A stretch of DNA of 62,000 bases from Symsagittifera roscoffensis. Its lineage: Eukaryota; Xenacoelomorpha; Acoela; Convolutidae. Both the position numbers and the translations under genes were made by a program. How positions within the stretch are numbered: position 1 is the first letter of the stretch; each line of letters begins with the position of its first letter. The notes under the pieces are model-generated. The model worked only from the letters and a program-made list of their open reading frames with translations, was not told the DNA's origin and did not search any database. Of this stretch, positions 49,303-59,929 are shown piece after piece. The stretch covers positions 45,655,758 through 45,717,757 of the forward strand of contig NC_087062.1 of NCBI RefSeq assembly GCF_963678635.1. The letters run 5' to 3'.

Positions 49303-49484
49303 TTTTAAATTGCTGAAATTTTCCTTGAGCTTTTGACCTTCTTCAGTGAAATTTTGGTTGTTCATCCGGTTGAAGTATGTATCCAGGGTCTTCTGGTGGG
49401 CCCAGGTGAGTGGGTTCCGCCAGTAGGCGCAGGGCGCCAACGTCTCATGCAGGTTGTCTGCTTTCAGTTCGGGCAAACCAGCAA
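49303..49484 (-). CDS. Palmitoyl-protein thioesterase, penultimate exon
   Basis: Bounded by the acceptor TTGTTTAATGCAG|TTGCTGG and the donor TTAAAA|GTAAGC. It is entered with two bases of a split codon and leaves in phase 0, matching the last exon. It encodes GLPELKADNL, then YWRNPLTWAHQKTLDTYFNR and FTEEGQKLKENFSNLK. This corresponds to the part of the family that carries the GLP segment and the YW-(x)-P motif before the aspartate strand. The intron to the last exon is 207 bp. The exon with the catalytic serine (G-x-S-x-G) should lie at higher coordinates and was not found. Confidence 0.7.
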
Positions 49485-49704
49485 CTGCATTAAACAAGAC
49501 AGCTGACTTTGAATGCTCCAATTCTTACTGTGAAAGCTGCAGCTATCATAGAAATGTTGGATCATTTTTTTTGCAAAAAAACTTCTTTTAAATTTTTTGT
49601 CTTTTTTTGAGCGTTTTGTTTTATATGATTTGATGTCATTAAGTTAAATAGTTACCAATAATATTGATGTGCAAGCGGCATAGTGATAAAAACAATGACT
49701 CAAC

Positions 49705-49848
49705 TGTTGAGGTCGAGGGTGATCTGCCCTGAACAGAGAAGATCAAAGAAGTTGACCATGCCTCCCAAATTAGTCAGCAATTGCTCTGTCTTCTCCACGC
49801 CCATTATCAGGTACAACAGAGACTTGAACTCTTCCTCAACACCCCCAC
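49705..49848 (-). CDS. Probable exon, unrecognised product
   Basis: The acceptor ATTTTCTTAG|GTGGGG opens a frame with strongly GC-biased third positions, like the thioesterase exons beside it. The product contains EEEFKSLLYLIMGVEKTEQL and NLGGMVNFFDLLCSGQ. Splicing at ACA|GTTGAG (49,705) would leave the correct phase for the exon at 49,303-49,484, but that donor is unusual; otherwise the frame stops at 49,700. It does not resemble the serine-bearing segment of thioesterases, so it may belong to another minus-strand gene. No family recognised. Confidence 0.45.
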
Positions 49849-50032
49849 CTAAGAAAATACCTTATTGGTTGTAGTTAGAAAGGAGTCTACAGTTTAAACT
49901 GAAACTCGTATTTTGTGTATTGTAAATTTATAATTAGAAAAAAAAAACATAGACAAAAACATACAATTGGTTGTGTCTAGGCTGCAATAAATACATTATC
50001 GGCCCATCAGTTGTTGTTTTTTGAAGTTTCTT

Positions 50033-50173
50033 CTATAGGGCTTTTTTTAAGACTAGAAAAACCGAAATACAGACTAATATTTCCTGACCGATGTTAATTT
50101 CAGGACTCGCCGTGGAAGCAAAGCACCCATTTTTCCGTTGTGAATGTTTTTGTTTTTTAAACCAAACTATGCC
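50033..50173 (-). CDS. Possible terminal exon, unrecognised
   Basis: The acceptor TTTCTCTTTTAG|GGCATAG opens 46 codons to TAG (GIVWFKKQKHSQRKNG, later a hydrophobic ILVCISVFLVL). It would join in phase 0 to the exon candidate at 50,272-50,369. No known domain. The hydrophobic end could be a short membrane anchor. Confidence 0.3.
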   Translation of the reverse strand, partial: GIVWFKKQKHSQRKNGCFASTASPEINIGQEILVCISVFLVLKKAL

Positions 50174-50271
50174 CTAAAAGAGAAAAAACGAAACAGGTTA
50201 CATCTCTCAGAGTTGTGGTTAGTCTTTTTTGACGACAATTCAACATTTATCAACTACAAAACTAACATTAC

Positions 50272-50369
50272 CAGGCCAATAAACTGTGCATTTTGTGCAT
50301 TGTAAGCGGATTCCGCAACAGGGACGCTCCCTTTGTTGTTCTTTAGTCCTTTCCTTCTCTTTGATCGTT
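50272..50369 (-). CDS. Possible internal exon, unrecognised
   Basis: Bounded by the acceptor AATTTTTGTCAG|AACGATC and the donor GGCCTG|GTAATG. It encodes a basic stretch (RSKRRKGLKNNKG), then VAESAYNAQNAQFIGL. A second frame is also open and cysteine-bearing (CCGIRLQCTKC), which cannot be excluded. No family assigned. Confidence 0.3.
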
Positions 50370-50484
50370 CTGACAAAAATTTAACATGTTTAAAGTTTTG
50401 TCTCTGGAATCCAGGAACAGACAGACACAAAATTATTTTCGTTATCTCAAGGTTCATAAACCTAATTCTTTTTGATCGCAAAAA

Positions 50485-51360
50485 CTCGATTTAATTTTTA
50501 GTCGTCGCCTGACAATCTCATTTTTTTTTCATTGTACTAAAAACTCCAATTACTTTTTTTAAGTTGGGAGTAATTTTCAGTATCTCAACTCAAATAAATA
50601 ACGCAAAATTAATTTTAATATCAAAGGTTTTCATCTTAAAAAAATCAAGACTGTTGCTATCAGTTGAAAACCATGAATTTTTAGATATCTCTCTAATGTC
50701 TACAATTTAGTTCTGATAATAATTACACAAACCGAAATCTTAAAATGCTGAGTTAGATTACTCCTTTTCTCCTTTGGATTATGAACATCTCTCACCCTTT
50801 GTGCTATGTATAACACTAAAAATTGCTCTTCGCATCCAGCAACAAATCAACAGGACCAAAAATGTGCTCTACTTTTGATATTTTCACACAAGAAGAAGCT
50901 AAACATACGGTTCTTTTTTGCGTGAGACCAATTTTTGTCTATAAAAATTTCGTATAAAAAGGACAAACATAAATCTGTCCAAAAAAGGACTCGACTTTCA
51001 AGCCATGAACAGTTCAAAATAGATTTTTTAAGCCTTGCATATCATGTTATTTTTTTGTTAAATATCTTGTCAAAGATCAAACATTACATGAAAAACTCCA
51101 AATTCAGTCTGTATATAAAATTATTGCCACGTAACTTTTTCTTTCTTTTTGAGAAAAAAGCAAGTTTTTTCAGATAAAATAAAAACATAAAGCGTAACTA
51201 TTAATTGTTTTTGTTTATTTCAAGAGGTTCTGTATACAATTGAAACCAAGTAGGAAACGCTAGACTAACATTCTTAAAGGAGAAACAAATAGTGGTAGCA
51301 TTTTCTTGTAATTTTCAAGATGCATGAAATGTTTGAATTGCAAAATGAAATCTATATGAT
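50485..51360. other. AT-rich stretch without a supported gene
   Basis: Only an 80-codon lysine/phenylalanine-rich frame (50,935-51,177) and A/T runs. I see no splice-bounded exon or repeat. Confidence 0.5.
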
Positions 51361-51389
51361 TAACCTTTTTGTCGACCCTGGAATGTTTT

Positions 51390-53640
51390 CAAAGCAAGTT
51401 TATTTTGGGTGCTAGCACGGTCAAAAATTTGGCGAACTTGCTAATGCTTAGACCTCTAGAAAAAGACAAAAACAAATTGCTGCTAAACTATTGTTTATTT
51501 TTGTCAATTGCGATCCAAAGAAGAAGAAAACCACCTACATCACGAATCTTCCAAACATCGGAACAAAAAAAAATGACAGAACATTTGTCGTGGGACATTT
51601 TTTTTTCTCCAGACCCATTTCGACTTTTAAACTTAAAAAAATCAAGTGAAAACTACTCTATAAACCTTCAAAATTAGTCAAAAAACTCAGCGCTTCCCCT
51701 TGTTATGAGTAGTGTGGTGTTGTTTCGACTTTTGAAGAAAGTGCGGAATGATTTTGCCTGGGTGATTTTTTTTATTCAGTATATTTTCCACTTTTCGAAA
51801 GATGTTGTTTTTCTGAGCTCAATTTCAGAGAATGCAAAAAGTTCACCTTTGATCAATTTTTGCAAGTTATGGGGGTTTAAAGATTGCCATTTTGTCCAAT
51901 TAGGAACAAATAACGCGCGATATATTTCGTGTTATCAACGCATAAGCAATGATTTAATCTGGTTTACAAATTGTTCCAAGTTCAATTGAGGCATGGCACT
52001 TGATGTAATTTTTTTATCATTTATTTGTGTATTTTATTAACCTGTACTTTACTTAGCGTTTGGAGGATGATTTTCAAAAAATCTCTAAAAGATTTTTAAA
52101 TGTGAAAAAAATTCCATAATTCTTCAAGAGGCAGTCAAAACATTCAGGGCGTTACTGACTATTTAACTAAGCACTTTTGGCTGTATTTTTTAGGCCATCA
52201 AGAAGACATTGTTTTTCTGAGCTCAAATTTAGAAAAAAAATTACACGTGTGAAAAATGTATTTGTTTTTCTGGGGTTTGAAAACCGCTAGTTTAGCTATT
52301 TAAGGGTAACTAGAGCGACATATATTGCGTTCTTATAACATGCGTAAACGGTGGATTTAAGCATTCCAAGTTGAATTGAGGCATTTAATTTGGTTGTATT
52401 AATAGACTACAAGGCGCTAAATACATCGTTTTGTAATTTTATATTATTGTGCGGGCCGGTAAATTGAAACGCTTTTTGTTCTGATAGCTTTCAAGCATTT
52501 TTTTTAAAATTGCCTTTAAGGTGCAGCCGGAACATTCAAGTATTTGCTCAGTCTTGCTGTTCCTCATTTTAAGGTTGAATGATTCCTGATCCAAACAGCA
52601 TTTCTGCTATCTGCTAAGGAATCAATATAATGGAAGATGCCACACGATAAATATCCTAGTTTGGCTAAAAAGGATTTTTTGAAATTGTGTAATTTTACAA
52701 AAAAGCGCGGATCAAATAACTTTTCGCTTCAGCTAACATGAAATAATTGGGGAGGACGTAATCGCTGAAGCTAAAAATTCTCATTTTTCTTCTTTATCAT
52801 TCAAATTTGAAGTTCCTTTACAAAAACTCCAGTATCAGCGGAAAAATTGCCAAAGAGACTTTTGCCTATATTGCTGAAAAACGCGCCATCTTCGCTGACT
52901 TTGTTTTTATCGCAGCATCGCATAAGCTCAGTATACACAAAAAAATATCTTTTTTAAAAACAAAAAACGCCGTTTGATTTTTTGGCCATGGATTATTGTT
53001 GTTCCAATCACTTATCAGCCACTGTAAAACAAATAAAAAGTATGAAAATTTTTGTTACATTTTTTTTCTTGAATGATTTTAATTTTTGATTATTTGAAAC
53101 TGCGAACAACTCAAGAAACCTTAGTTGTTCACTAAGTGTATGTGTTGTACTTAAACGGTTTATTTTGAATAATTTTTATTGAAATAAATTGTTTTTTTTT
53201 CTGTTATATTTCTGCTTAAAGTATCTTTATTGTTCCGAATGCGGAAGAAAGCAAAAAACTTATGTCAAAAATTTAAGCTAACACCTCACTTTTCAAATGA
53301 TAATTGTAATTGGACTATTTTTCTATAGTTGCGTCACAATATATAACAACTCTCCTTTTATTGTTCCGACTTTCGTAACGAATGTAACGGTTAAATTGTG
53401 CGCGGGATGTTTTTTCTCTTCAGACAAATTTCGACTTCTTAGCAAGCCAAATTTGACGGAATTTTTTTCTATCATTCGAAAGGTAATGTTGTAAAAAGCT
53501 TAAATTTGGAAATTGATTTTACCAGTGATCTTTTTTTCGTTAAGTTATGGGGATTTGAAATTGCCCAAATTGGGACAATAAACGCGCAATATGTTTAATC
53601 GCCAGCAGCTTGGTTAAAGAAAGCCGTTTTGGTTGAAGAA
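51390..53640. repeat. Diverged local repeats (three members)
   Basis: Members near 51,590-51,990, 52,060-52,400 and 53,390-53,620 share landmarks: CTCCAGACCCATTTCGACTT / CTTCAGACAAATTTCGACTT, GTTTTTCTGAGCTCAA, TTATGGGG(T/A)TT, and GAACAAATAACGCGCGATAT / GGACAATAAACGCGCAATAT. GCAGTCAAAACATTCAGGGC (52,131) also recalls GCAGTCAGAACATTCAAGGC at 15,544. They look like remains of a noncoding dispersed element. Confidence 0.55.
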
Positions 53641-53715
53641 AGTTTATGTGACATAATTGCTTCGTTACTAAGAGCGAAATCTATCACTTTGTTCTTTCAA
53701 TGGCTTTAGTAGTAT

Positions 53716-53923
53716 TTTATCGTGTCCCGGATCCTAAGGGGGGTAGGTATTTATTAAGTGGGGGGAGCTCAAGTAAAGCAAAACCCCAGGCAATGGGTTC
53801 TTAATTTTTTGGAGGACCTTCATCCTAGAATTTTGAAAGCGAAAGAAATCTTCCACCCAAAAAGCAGAAATTCCACTACTTAGTATCTCGCTAAGCTCAG
53901 CTTAACAACAAGGGACACGATAC
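53716..53923. repeat. Short segment bounded by 11-bp inverted repeats
   Basis: TATCGTGTCCC at about 53,718 and GGGACACGATA at about 53,912 are exact reverse complements. They enclose about 185 bp with G-rich runs. This could be a MITE remnant or chance. Confidence 0.4.
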
Positions 53924-54890
53924 ATAACTCTTTCTAATTCAAACTTTTGGGATCCTTATTTTTGGTTCTTGTATGTTTTATGAATGTTTTTAATTAATAT
54001 AATTGTTTCGATCAAATGAACTTTAGACCTAGTTGAAAATTGAAAGTGAAAGGGAATTGATTTTATGGTATATAAAAAAAATTGCCGGAGATTTTGGCTG
54101 CGTAGCTTAACTGTTGGCAGCAGTAATTTATTTCCTAAACTTGAAATATATGTTATGGTGAAAAGGCAGTAAATTGAAATCATTCTACAAATGGGGCTGC
54201 CATTTTCGGGCAAAAGATACCACATGATAAATTTTTCAACTTTGAAAAAAAAAGAAATTAGAGGTAACTTGGTGTACGGAACATATTGATAAAGAACATT
54301 TACATTCAAGAGTGTGTTTTCAACTACGGGAAAAAATCTGTAATGATCGCTACGTAGTGTTTCTCGAGAGGGCAAGGGAACTTTCAAAGAAAGAACACGA
54401 GTAAATTTTTAAAGAACAGTTTTATTTGAATGAGCTTCAACAAACCACTTGGATCGTTTCTATAAAATAAAATTATGGTTTTGTGAGCAATCCAATGTTT
54501 GCTAAATATGAAAAAGTATTCGACTATTTGTTTGATCTTAACTCAATAAGGGTTGACAATGACTTGGAGAGAAAAATCCGTCTATGTTTCAACAAGCTAT
54601 CAAAATTTAAAAAACGTCCGGTGGTTTTTTGATTATTTACCACCAATATCTCCATGAATCTAAATGGTATCTGCAAGGTCATTTTACTTTCCACTGACTT
54701 GAAATTCAGCAGGTTTGACAGATGTTGAAAAAAAAACAAAGAAAGTGCAAAAAAGTAGAGAAACTCCTTTTGATTTAAAAACGATTCAAGAAATTTACAC
54801 GTCTTTGAAGCAAATTTATCCTGATGATTCTAACTAACGAAACTGTTTTCTAGCTGTATTTTCTCTGTTTTTTTAGTTCTGATAATCTTC
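53924..54890. other. Left part of or flank to the Polinton, unresolved
   Basis: A 143-codon minus-strand frame (53,956-54,387) overlaps plus-strand text with a short recognisable-looking stretch (MGLPFSGKRYHMINF) that is broken by stops. I cannot decide which strand, if either, is ancestral coding. No DNA polymerase B motif was found here or further left. Confidence 0.3.
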
Positions 54891-54901
54891 ACCATGACTT
54901 T

Positions 54902-55105
54902 TTGATTAAATTGAGACCCAATGCTGTCTTGATTGATAATGGTAACTCTTCCTTGGACAAATTCTTGAAAAATTCCAAAATGTTTTTGATTGCATGCTGT
55001 ATTGCTGGATGTTTTCAGATTTATACCTTAGTTTTACCAAGAGGATCCCATGTATTGTTACATGAAGCCCTGAAGCTGCAAAAACAGCTTATTGGGAAAT
55101 TTTAG
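54902..55105 (+). pseudogene. Polinton-associated small frame, unrecognised
   Basis: A 67-codon open frame preceded by an acceptor-like TTTTTTTAG. It contains LRPNAVLIDNGNSSLDKFLK and a hydrophobic IACCIAGCFQIYTLVL. No family recognised. It lies about 60 bp upstream of the KGxEK-type gene, on the same strand. Confidence 0.3.
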
Positions 55106-55164
55106 TGGAATATATTTCTGCTTTTCATTAAATTGAAAAAACCAGAAAACTATCAATTACTAGA

Positions 55165-55616
55165 ATGCTAAGCGAGAGACTAGTTGTGCCTGACGTGGAA
55201 GGGTTTCGTTATAAGAAAAAAGTCTTCGTGGTTAGAGAATTAGCAATATCAACTTCAAACTACAGCGACCGAATCAATTTTTCGCCTCCAATGAATTTCA
55301 ATATACTGGTAAAGCTGGAACAAAAAACTTACAAATGGTTAACAAATCATTCACACTGTCTCCATTTGATTACTTTTACAGATACTTGAATCAAATACTT
55401 CAGAGTTTCAAGTTAAGAAACCTTAGTGCCGTTTTTTACGCTAAAGGAAAAGAAAAGGCAGAACTTTCGACCAAGTACTTGGACCGAAAATTTGAAAACC
55501 TGTATGATTTGGGTTGTCCTCGTGTTGAAAACTTATATTTCAAAAATTATTACAGTTGCAATAGACATATTCCTCATTACAACTCAAGGACTCTTTGTGC
55601 CCTGAAGAAAAGCTAG
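55165..55616 (+). pseudogene. KGxEK / DLGCP-type Polinton-associated protein
   Basis: Two overlapping frames form one ancestral gene. The first (55,165-55,389) begins at ATG and has GFRYKKKVFVVRELAI and YKWLTNHSHCL. The second (55,335-55,616) carries YAKGKEKAEL, ENLYDLGCPRVENL and HYNSRTLCALK. The order KGxEK, then LxDLGCP, then H-x(2-4)-CAL is one I associate with a widespread, poorly named family found with Polinton-like elements and suspected to have an RNase H-type nuclease fold. The fold is family inference and is not shown by the sequence. One frameshift near 55,360 separates the halves. Confidence 0.5.
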
Positions 55617-55639
55617 GTTTTTTATGATTGGTGGAAAAA

Positions 55640-56080
55640 TGAACAACAGCGAGAGATCAGCGAAACATATTTTTCACCAAATTCATTGCTTTGTGCGTGG
55701 ATGACTCCAGAGGGTGATATCAAAATTTTATTACAAGAATAGCTCGTAATAATTGCAGCAACCAAATTGTTCAGAGGAAGGAGCAGATATTTTTTTCGAA
55801 GAAGAATTGTCTTCATTAAAGAGATTTTTTGCAGTTACTGATCACTTTGTGTACTTCCAGAGATTCAAGTTATTCAGAAATGTTAGACAGCAACCGAGGA
55901 GTATATCTTCCCGAACTTGTCTTAGTACCCAAACGTCAGCAGGAGTTCAGATAAATCTAATCAGATGTGAATTGCCAGATGAGATTATGACTATTGTGAA
56001 AGAGTACACTGTGAAGAAAAACTGTACTTTGAAGGAAAATAACTTTCTGCCTTCTCAAAGTTTCTTTCACTAAATTAAGT
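55640..56080 (+). pseudogene. Polinton gene remnant, unrecognised
   Basis: An open frame (about 55,753-56,073) and a second frame on the same strand (with LDSNRGVYLPELVLVPKRQQ) are both interrupted. This lies between the KGxEK-type gene and the ATPase, where these elements often have a variable hypothetical protein. No domain could be assigned. Confidence 0.35.
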
Positions 56081-56109
56081 TGCGAAGAAATTTCAATTTG
56101 GTTCATGAT

Positions 56110-56770
56110 TTTATCTAGCTTAGTTGGCTACGTAACACCAAACCTAAGGATAAGAATAAATGATTCATACTTCAACAAGAGTTTGTATGGCGATAGTAAA
56201 ACCGTCAGGATCTGGGAAAACTGATTTATTTCCAAACTTTTGGTGGAAAATACTGATTATCCTAAATTTGAAACCATTCTTTTTTAGAAAACATGCAAAC
56301 TGCGTTATCAGGAAAAGTGCCTTCTCGCGAAGTTGAAGTAAAATTCATGAAACTTAACGGATGTGAATCTATAGGAAATTTAGAAAACATTCTTTCAGTT
56401 TTCGATGATTCATGTGAAGACAACTTTAATAAAAAAGAGTTTGTTGGATCAGCGACAACTGGTAGACATGGAGGGACGGATGTAACTTATTTTAACAATA
56501 ATTTGTTTCAACAAACTCGATGGTCGCCTACAATTGATTTGAACACTTCACACATCATACTGTTCAAATCATCTCGTGACGTCAGCAACTAGATCTTTTA
56601 GAAAAACAACTGAATGTATCAACACTTTTGAGCAGTTATTACGAATTAGGTACCAGAGAGTCTGTTGGACTTCTTGTAACCGATTTGGACCCCGTACATT
56701 AGATTGCTTACGATTTTGTACAAATATCACACAGCCTTGGTCAACAGTTTTTTATTGACCCTTATCTAAA
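56110..56770 (+). pseudogene. Polinton genome-packaging ATPase (FtsK/HerA-like)
   Basis: Walker A is present as PSGSGKT at 56,202-56,222. After a broken stretch, the 56,293-56,592 frame carries a Walker-B-like ILSVFDDS, then GRHGGTDVTYFNNNLFQQ and NTSHIILFKSSRDV, the sensor strand typical of capsid-packaging ATPases. The C-terminal part lies in two frames: YELGTRESVGLLVTDLDP, then GPRTLDCLRFCTN after a frameshift near 56,690. In intact elements this enzyme pumps DNA into the capsid. Three or more frame changes make it inactive. Confidence 0.85.
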
Positions 56771-57940
56771 CCAGAAACTACTCCAGTCACATTAAAAAAG
56801 AAAAATTATTCCATTCTGCGGCATATGCAATAACTGGAACCACCTGACCAGATAAAAATTCTATTTATAAAACTTTCAAATTGCTAGATCATAACAATTA
56901 ATTGCGATTGTTTGCTTTATGAAGTCAATTGAAACGTACCCGTTAAAATTGCAAATTTAGAAAAATTGGAGACTGCAAACGAAAACTTCATCATCCCAAA
57001 ACCCGTGCTGCCAAAAAAAGACCAAATATTATCAGTGAAGCAGGTTTCCATCAAGTGCGAGAAAGTTTTTGTTTTTGTTACAAGAACCTCACAACTTGAT
57101 TATGACTGCTGAAGAATCCATCCTAAATCTGAAACACTAATGTGTCAAAGAGCAGCCAGAAGCTGCACGTTTTTTTCATGATAAAAGGATTAAACATAGA
57201 AAAGCTGAACTATCCTAGCTTAACCGGCTCAGACCCTTTTTCCCTCCTCAAACTAGAAGGACTACTGCAACGAAGGAAACATTTACGGAAAACGATGAGG
57301 CTCAACAAGAACAGTTTGAACTGCTTACGGACAAGGAAGAAGTACCGGTCAAACGTGATAAATATGAAACATTAGAAAAGAGCAACAAGAGACATATCGA
57401 AAAAAATTTATGTCAGTCACAGGTTTTGGAAAAGAAAACTTTGTTAGAGCAAAAATCATTTTTAAAATAAAAAAAAATTCAAAAGGAGTAGCCATAAATC
57501 ATGACAATGAGATGATATATGTTATGTGGATAAAGTACTAACAAGACTTAAGATTGCACTATTTTTCACAAAGTTCTCCCATAAACAAAAAATTTACACA
57601 ATCGGGCATTCATCATCAATTTAACTGCTCTCAATTTGAATTAAAAGCTGGTAGTAAATCAAAATTCCAAACACGCGATTCATTCAGCGTCTTTCAACGC
57701 TCAAGAGAAACAATCAAACGGATCCTCAAGAACCCGCACAGCATTCCCCGCTTGGCAGGAAAGAAGTAGTGCGCAAAATTTACGAGAAGTAAATAAAAAC
57801 AAAACAGAAAAAGTCCCATCGACAATAGAAAAACTCGAAACCAAAAATGTGAAAAGGATTCAGAAGAAGGTACGGACCTGTGCGGAACGCCAAATAACAA
57901 TTAAGATCCTCCAACCACAAGAGACGGATGCGAAATCAAA
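56771..57940 (+). other. Broken frames between ATPase and integrase
   Basis: Open pieces at 57,142-57,375 and 57,554-57,769, and a charged stretch in another frame at about 57,215-57,470 (TDKEEVPVKRDKYETLEKSN), suggest one or two lost hypothetical proteins. No family recognised. Confidence 0.35.
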
Positions 57941-58850
57941 ACAATGGTAGAATTACCAAGATTGAAGAAAAAAATGTTGAAAACTAAATACAGTGACAAA
58001 GACCCAGCGTTCTTTCGTAATATGAACAAATTGATAAAAAGCAACCATTTTGTCGCAACAAAAATCTTAAAATTTTCATTGAACCTGCTTACACGGAATA
58101 TTGAACTGTAATCCAAAAAACGCCGAACTCAAGGTCATAGCTTACGATATCGAAGAAATCTGATCATTAGATCTGGTCGTTGTTGATAAACTTGCCAAGT
58201 ACAACCATGATATTAAGTATCTGCTTGCTGCAATTGACTGCAAGTCCCGCTATCTCAGAGTGCAACCCTTAAAATCAAAGTATGCTACTACAATAGCAAA
58301 AGCGTTCAAACTAACGTTAAGGAGAAAACAACCGAAAATATATGGGTGGATAAGGGGACAGAGTTTGAAGAGTCCTCCGCCGCCTTATGTACGAAGAAAA
58401 GCATGAACACATACAGCACAGAGAGCTAGAAAGAGTCCGCATTCGCTGAGAAAATTATCCGTTCCTTGAAAAATCCTATTTTTAAACACTTGGAGGATAA
58501 ATAGACACACTCATACATTGAAAAATTGCAAGATTTTTTCAATGCAATTAATTCGAGAACAAATCGTGTCACAAATCTTGCACAGAACAAAGTAAGTAAA
58601 ATGATGTTCCTCGCCTGGTTTCATTAAGAGCACAGTAATCATTGAATATAGTTTGACTTCCAAAACTTTATGTAGGTGATTATGCTAGAATCGCCAGAGT
58701 AGACATACATTTTCGACGGGGTTGCAAACAATCGCTCACCTATGAAGTGTTTAAAATTTTTGACATACCAACACAAAATCCTCCAACAAACAAATCAATA
58801 CTAACAGAGAATCGTTTGAGGGAAATTTTCTCGAAACTGAACTAGTACGT
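57941..58850 (+). pseudogene. Polinton integrase (RVE superfamily)
   Basis: N-terminal fragment KTKYSDKDPAFFRNMNKLIK at about 57,980. The catalytic core opens with DLVVVDKLAKYNHDIKYLL (first aspartate, about 58,167), then AAIDCKSRYLRVQPLKSKYA. After a frameshift, WVDKGTEFE (58,343-58,369) supplies the second aspartate. ESAFAEKIIRSLKN (about 58,430) supplies the glutamate region. EKLQDFFNAINSRTNRVTNL and the C-terminal GDYARIARVDIHFRRGCKQS follow, the last being the SH3-like tail. All three acidic positions can be located, but stops and shifts separate them. Confidence 0.9.
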
Positions 58851-58914
58851 GTTCTGAAGAAATAGGAATCATTAATAATCTTGACTGAAGGCATTTCCAG
58901 CATTTTCACTCATA

Positions 58915-59690
58915 ATGCTCCCCCTTCCTTCACAATTACCCCAAGTTTTCCCTGCATCAATGAACTTTTTTAAAGATAAAACTCTGGCCAACTTCAAAAA
59001 TTTCCTGAAAGAAGAAATAAAATTGCAAGGTGAATGAAGAGTAGCAGTTACAAAAATTACGTTCCCTACTCAGATATACAACGTAACTGACAACAACATT
59101 GTTTACTACAAAAAAGATAGGTTTATAGCGGGCTTGAACTCCACGCCTTACCTTGGAGAAACAGTAAATCTAACAAAAGGAGAGAATACATACATTGAAC
59201 AAATACTGGATGAGATTCGTCTAAAGACAGAAATAGAGAAATTGGATTTTGTTATAGATCCAATTACCAACATCTTTCATTGTGGCTGCATTATTGGAAG
59301 GTATACTTTTTTCAAGCCCGCAAACTCCTAATTTACTTGTATTCAAAGGCGTCAGGTTATCATAAAGATTACAAACAAGGAAGCTCGAAACATAGCACAT
59401 TTTCCACCCAAGATTTTTATGCTGACTATCCCGTTGATGTATGAGCTGGTACTCCGCTTATGTTTTTTTCCCGGACTTGAATAATTTTCAAAAAGTCGGA
59501 CACACAAAAACACTCCTGCTACGAGTCATTGATACAAATCGTCGAGTGAAAAAGCGTTACGCATGTAAAATTGAACCGAATCATCATAAAGTGTTTGGTA
59601 ATTTGACTTTAAAAAGCTTTTGCTCTACAATAATTCTAGTCTTTCCTTGAAGTTGCGCACAGACCCTGGAGGACTTGTTCTTTTAGCTGG
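58915..59690 (+). pseudogene. Polinton minor capsid (penton-like) protein
   Basis: Starts near MLPLPSQLPQVFPASMNFF (58,913), followed by FKNFLKEEIKLQGE and, after one stop, RVAVTKITFPTQIYNV. The 59,134-59,331 frame continues (NSTPYLGETVNL). A third piece, 59,441-59,650, has SAYVFFPDLNNFQKVGHTKT and LLLRVI. The last, from 59,620, has a glycine-rich GGEVVLTLKF end. The L-x-G-E-W-x-V-x-x-x-x-x-x-P pattern near the start and the LLRV segment are characteristic of the second jelly-roll capsid protein of Polintons, which forms the vertices. At least three frame breaks. Confidence 0.7.
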
Positions 59691-59719
59691 AGGGGGAGAG
59701 GTTGTCCTTACTTTGAAAT

Positions 59720-59871
59720 TCAGATTTTTAGCAATTGATCCATATGAGTTTTATTACCACAACCAAGCAAACTTACCAAATTTCTACTCGAAAGAGTTGA
59801 AGCACTTTGGTAAAACTGCTTGCGACTTCTTGTCGTGTGACAGGCACCTACTTAGCAGTGTCAACAGTTAG
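59720..59871 (+). pseudogene. Small Polinton frame after the penton gene
   Basis: Directly after the penton end the open frame continues as DPYEFYYHNQANLPNFY, then FGKTACDFLSCD, to a stop at 59,871. Polintons often have here a small capsid-associated protein with a tyrosine/phenylalanine-rich start, and this fits in position and style. Identity rests on context only. Confidence 0.4.
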
Positions 59872-59929
59872 ATTGTCTCTTAGACGCTCTCCTAAATTTT
59901 TTTTGTCAATTCTGAAGAGGCAGCTAAAC

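Noticed and set aside
49682-49710. Plus-strand peptide KTMTQLL similar to the end of the tetraspanin-like exon (23,902-23,927)
   Set aside because: It lies antisense to a better-supported minus-strand exon, extends to no other tetraspanin feature, and seven residues can match by chance.
53956-54387. 143-codon minus-strand frame as a gene
   Set aside because: No domain, runs antisense to possible plus-strand remnants, and composition is AT-driven; left as unresolved.
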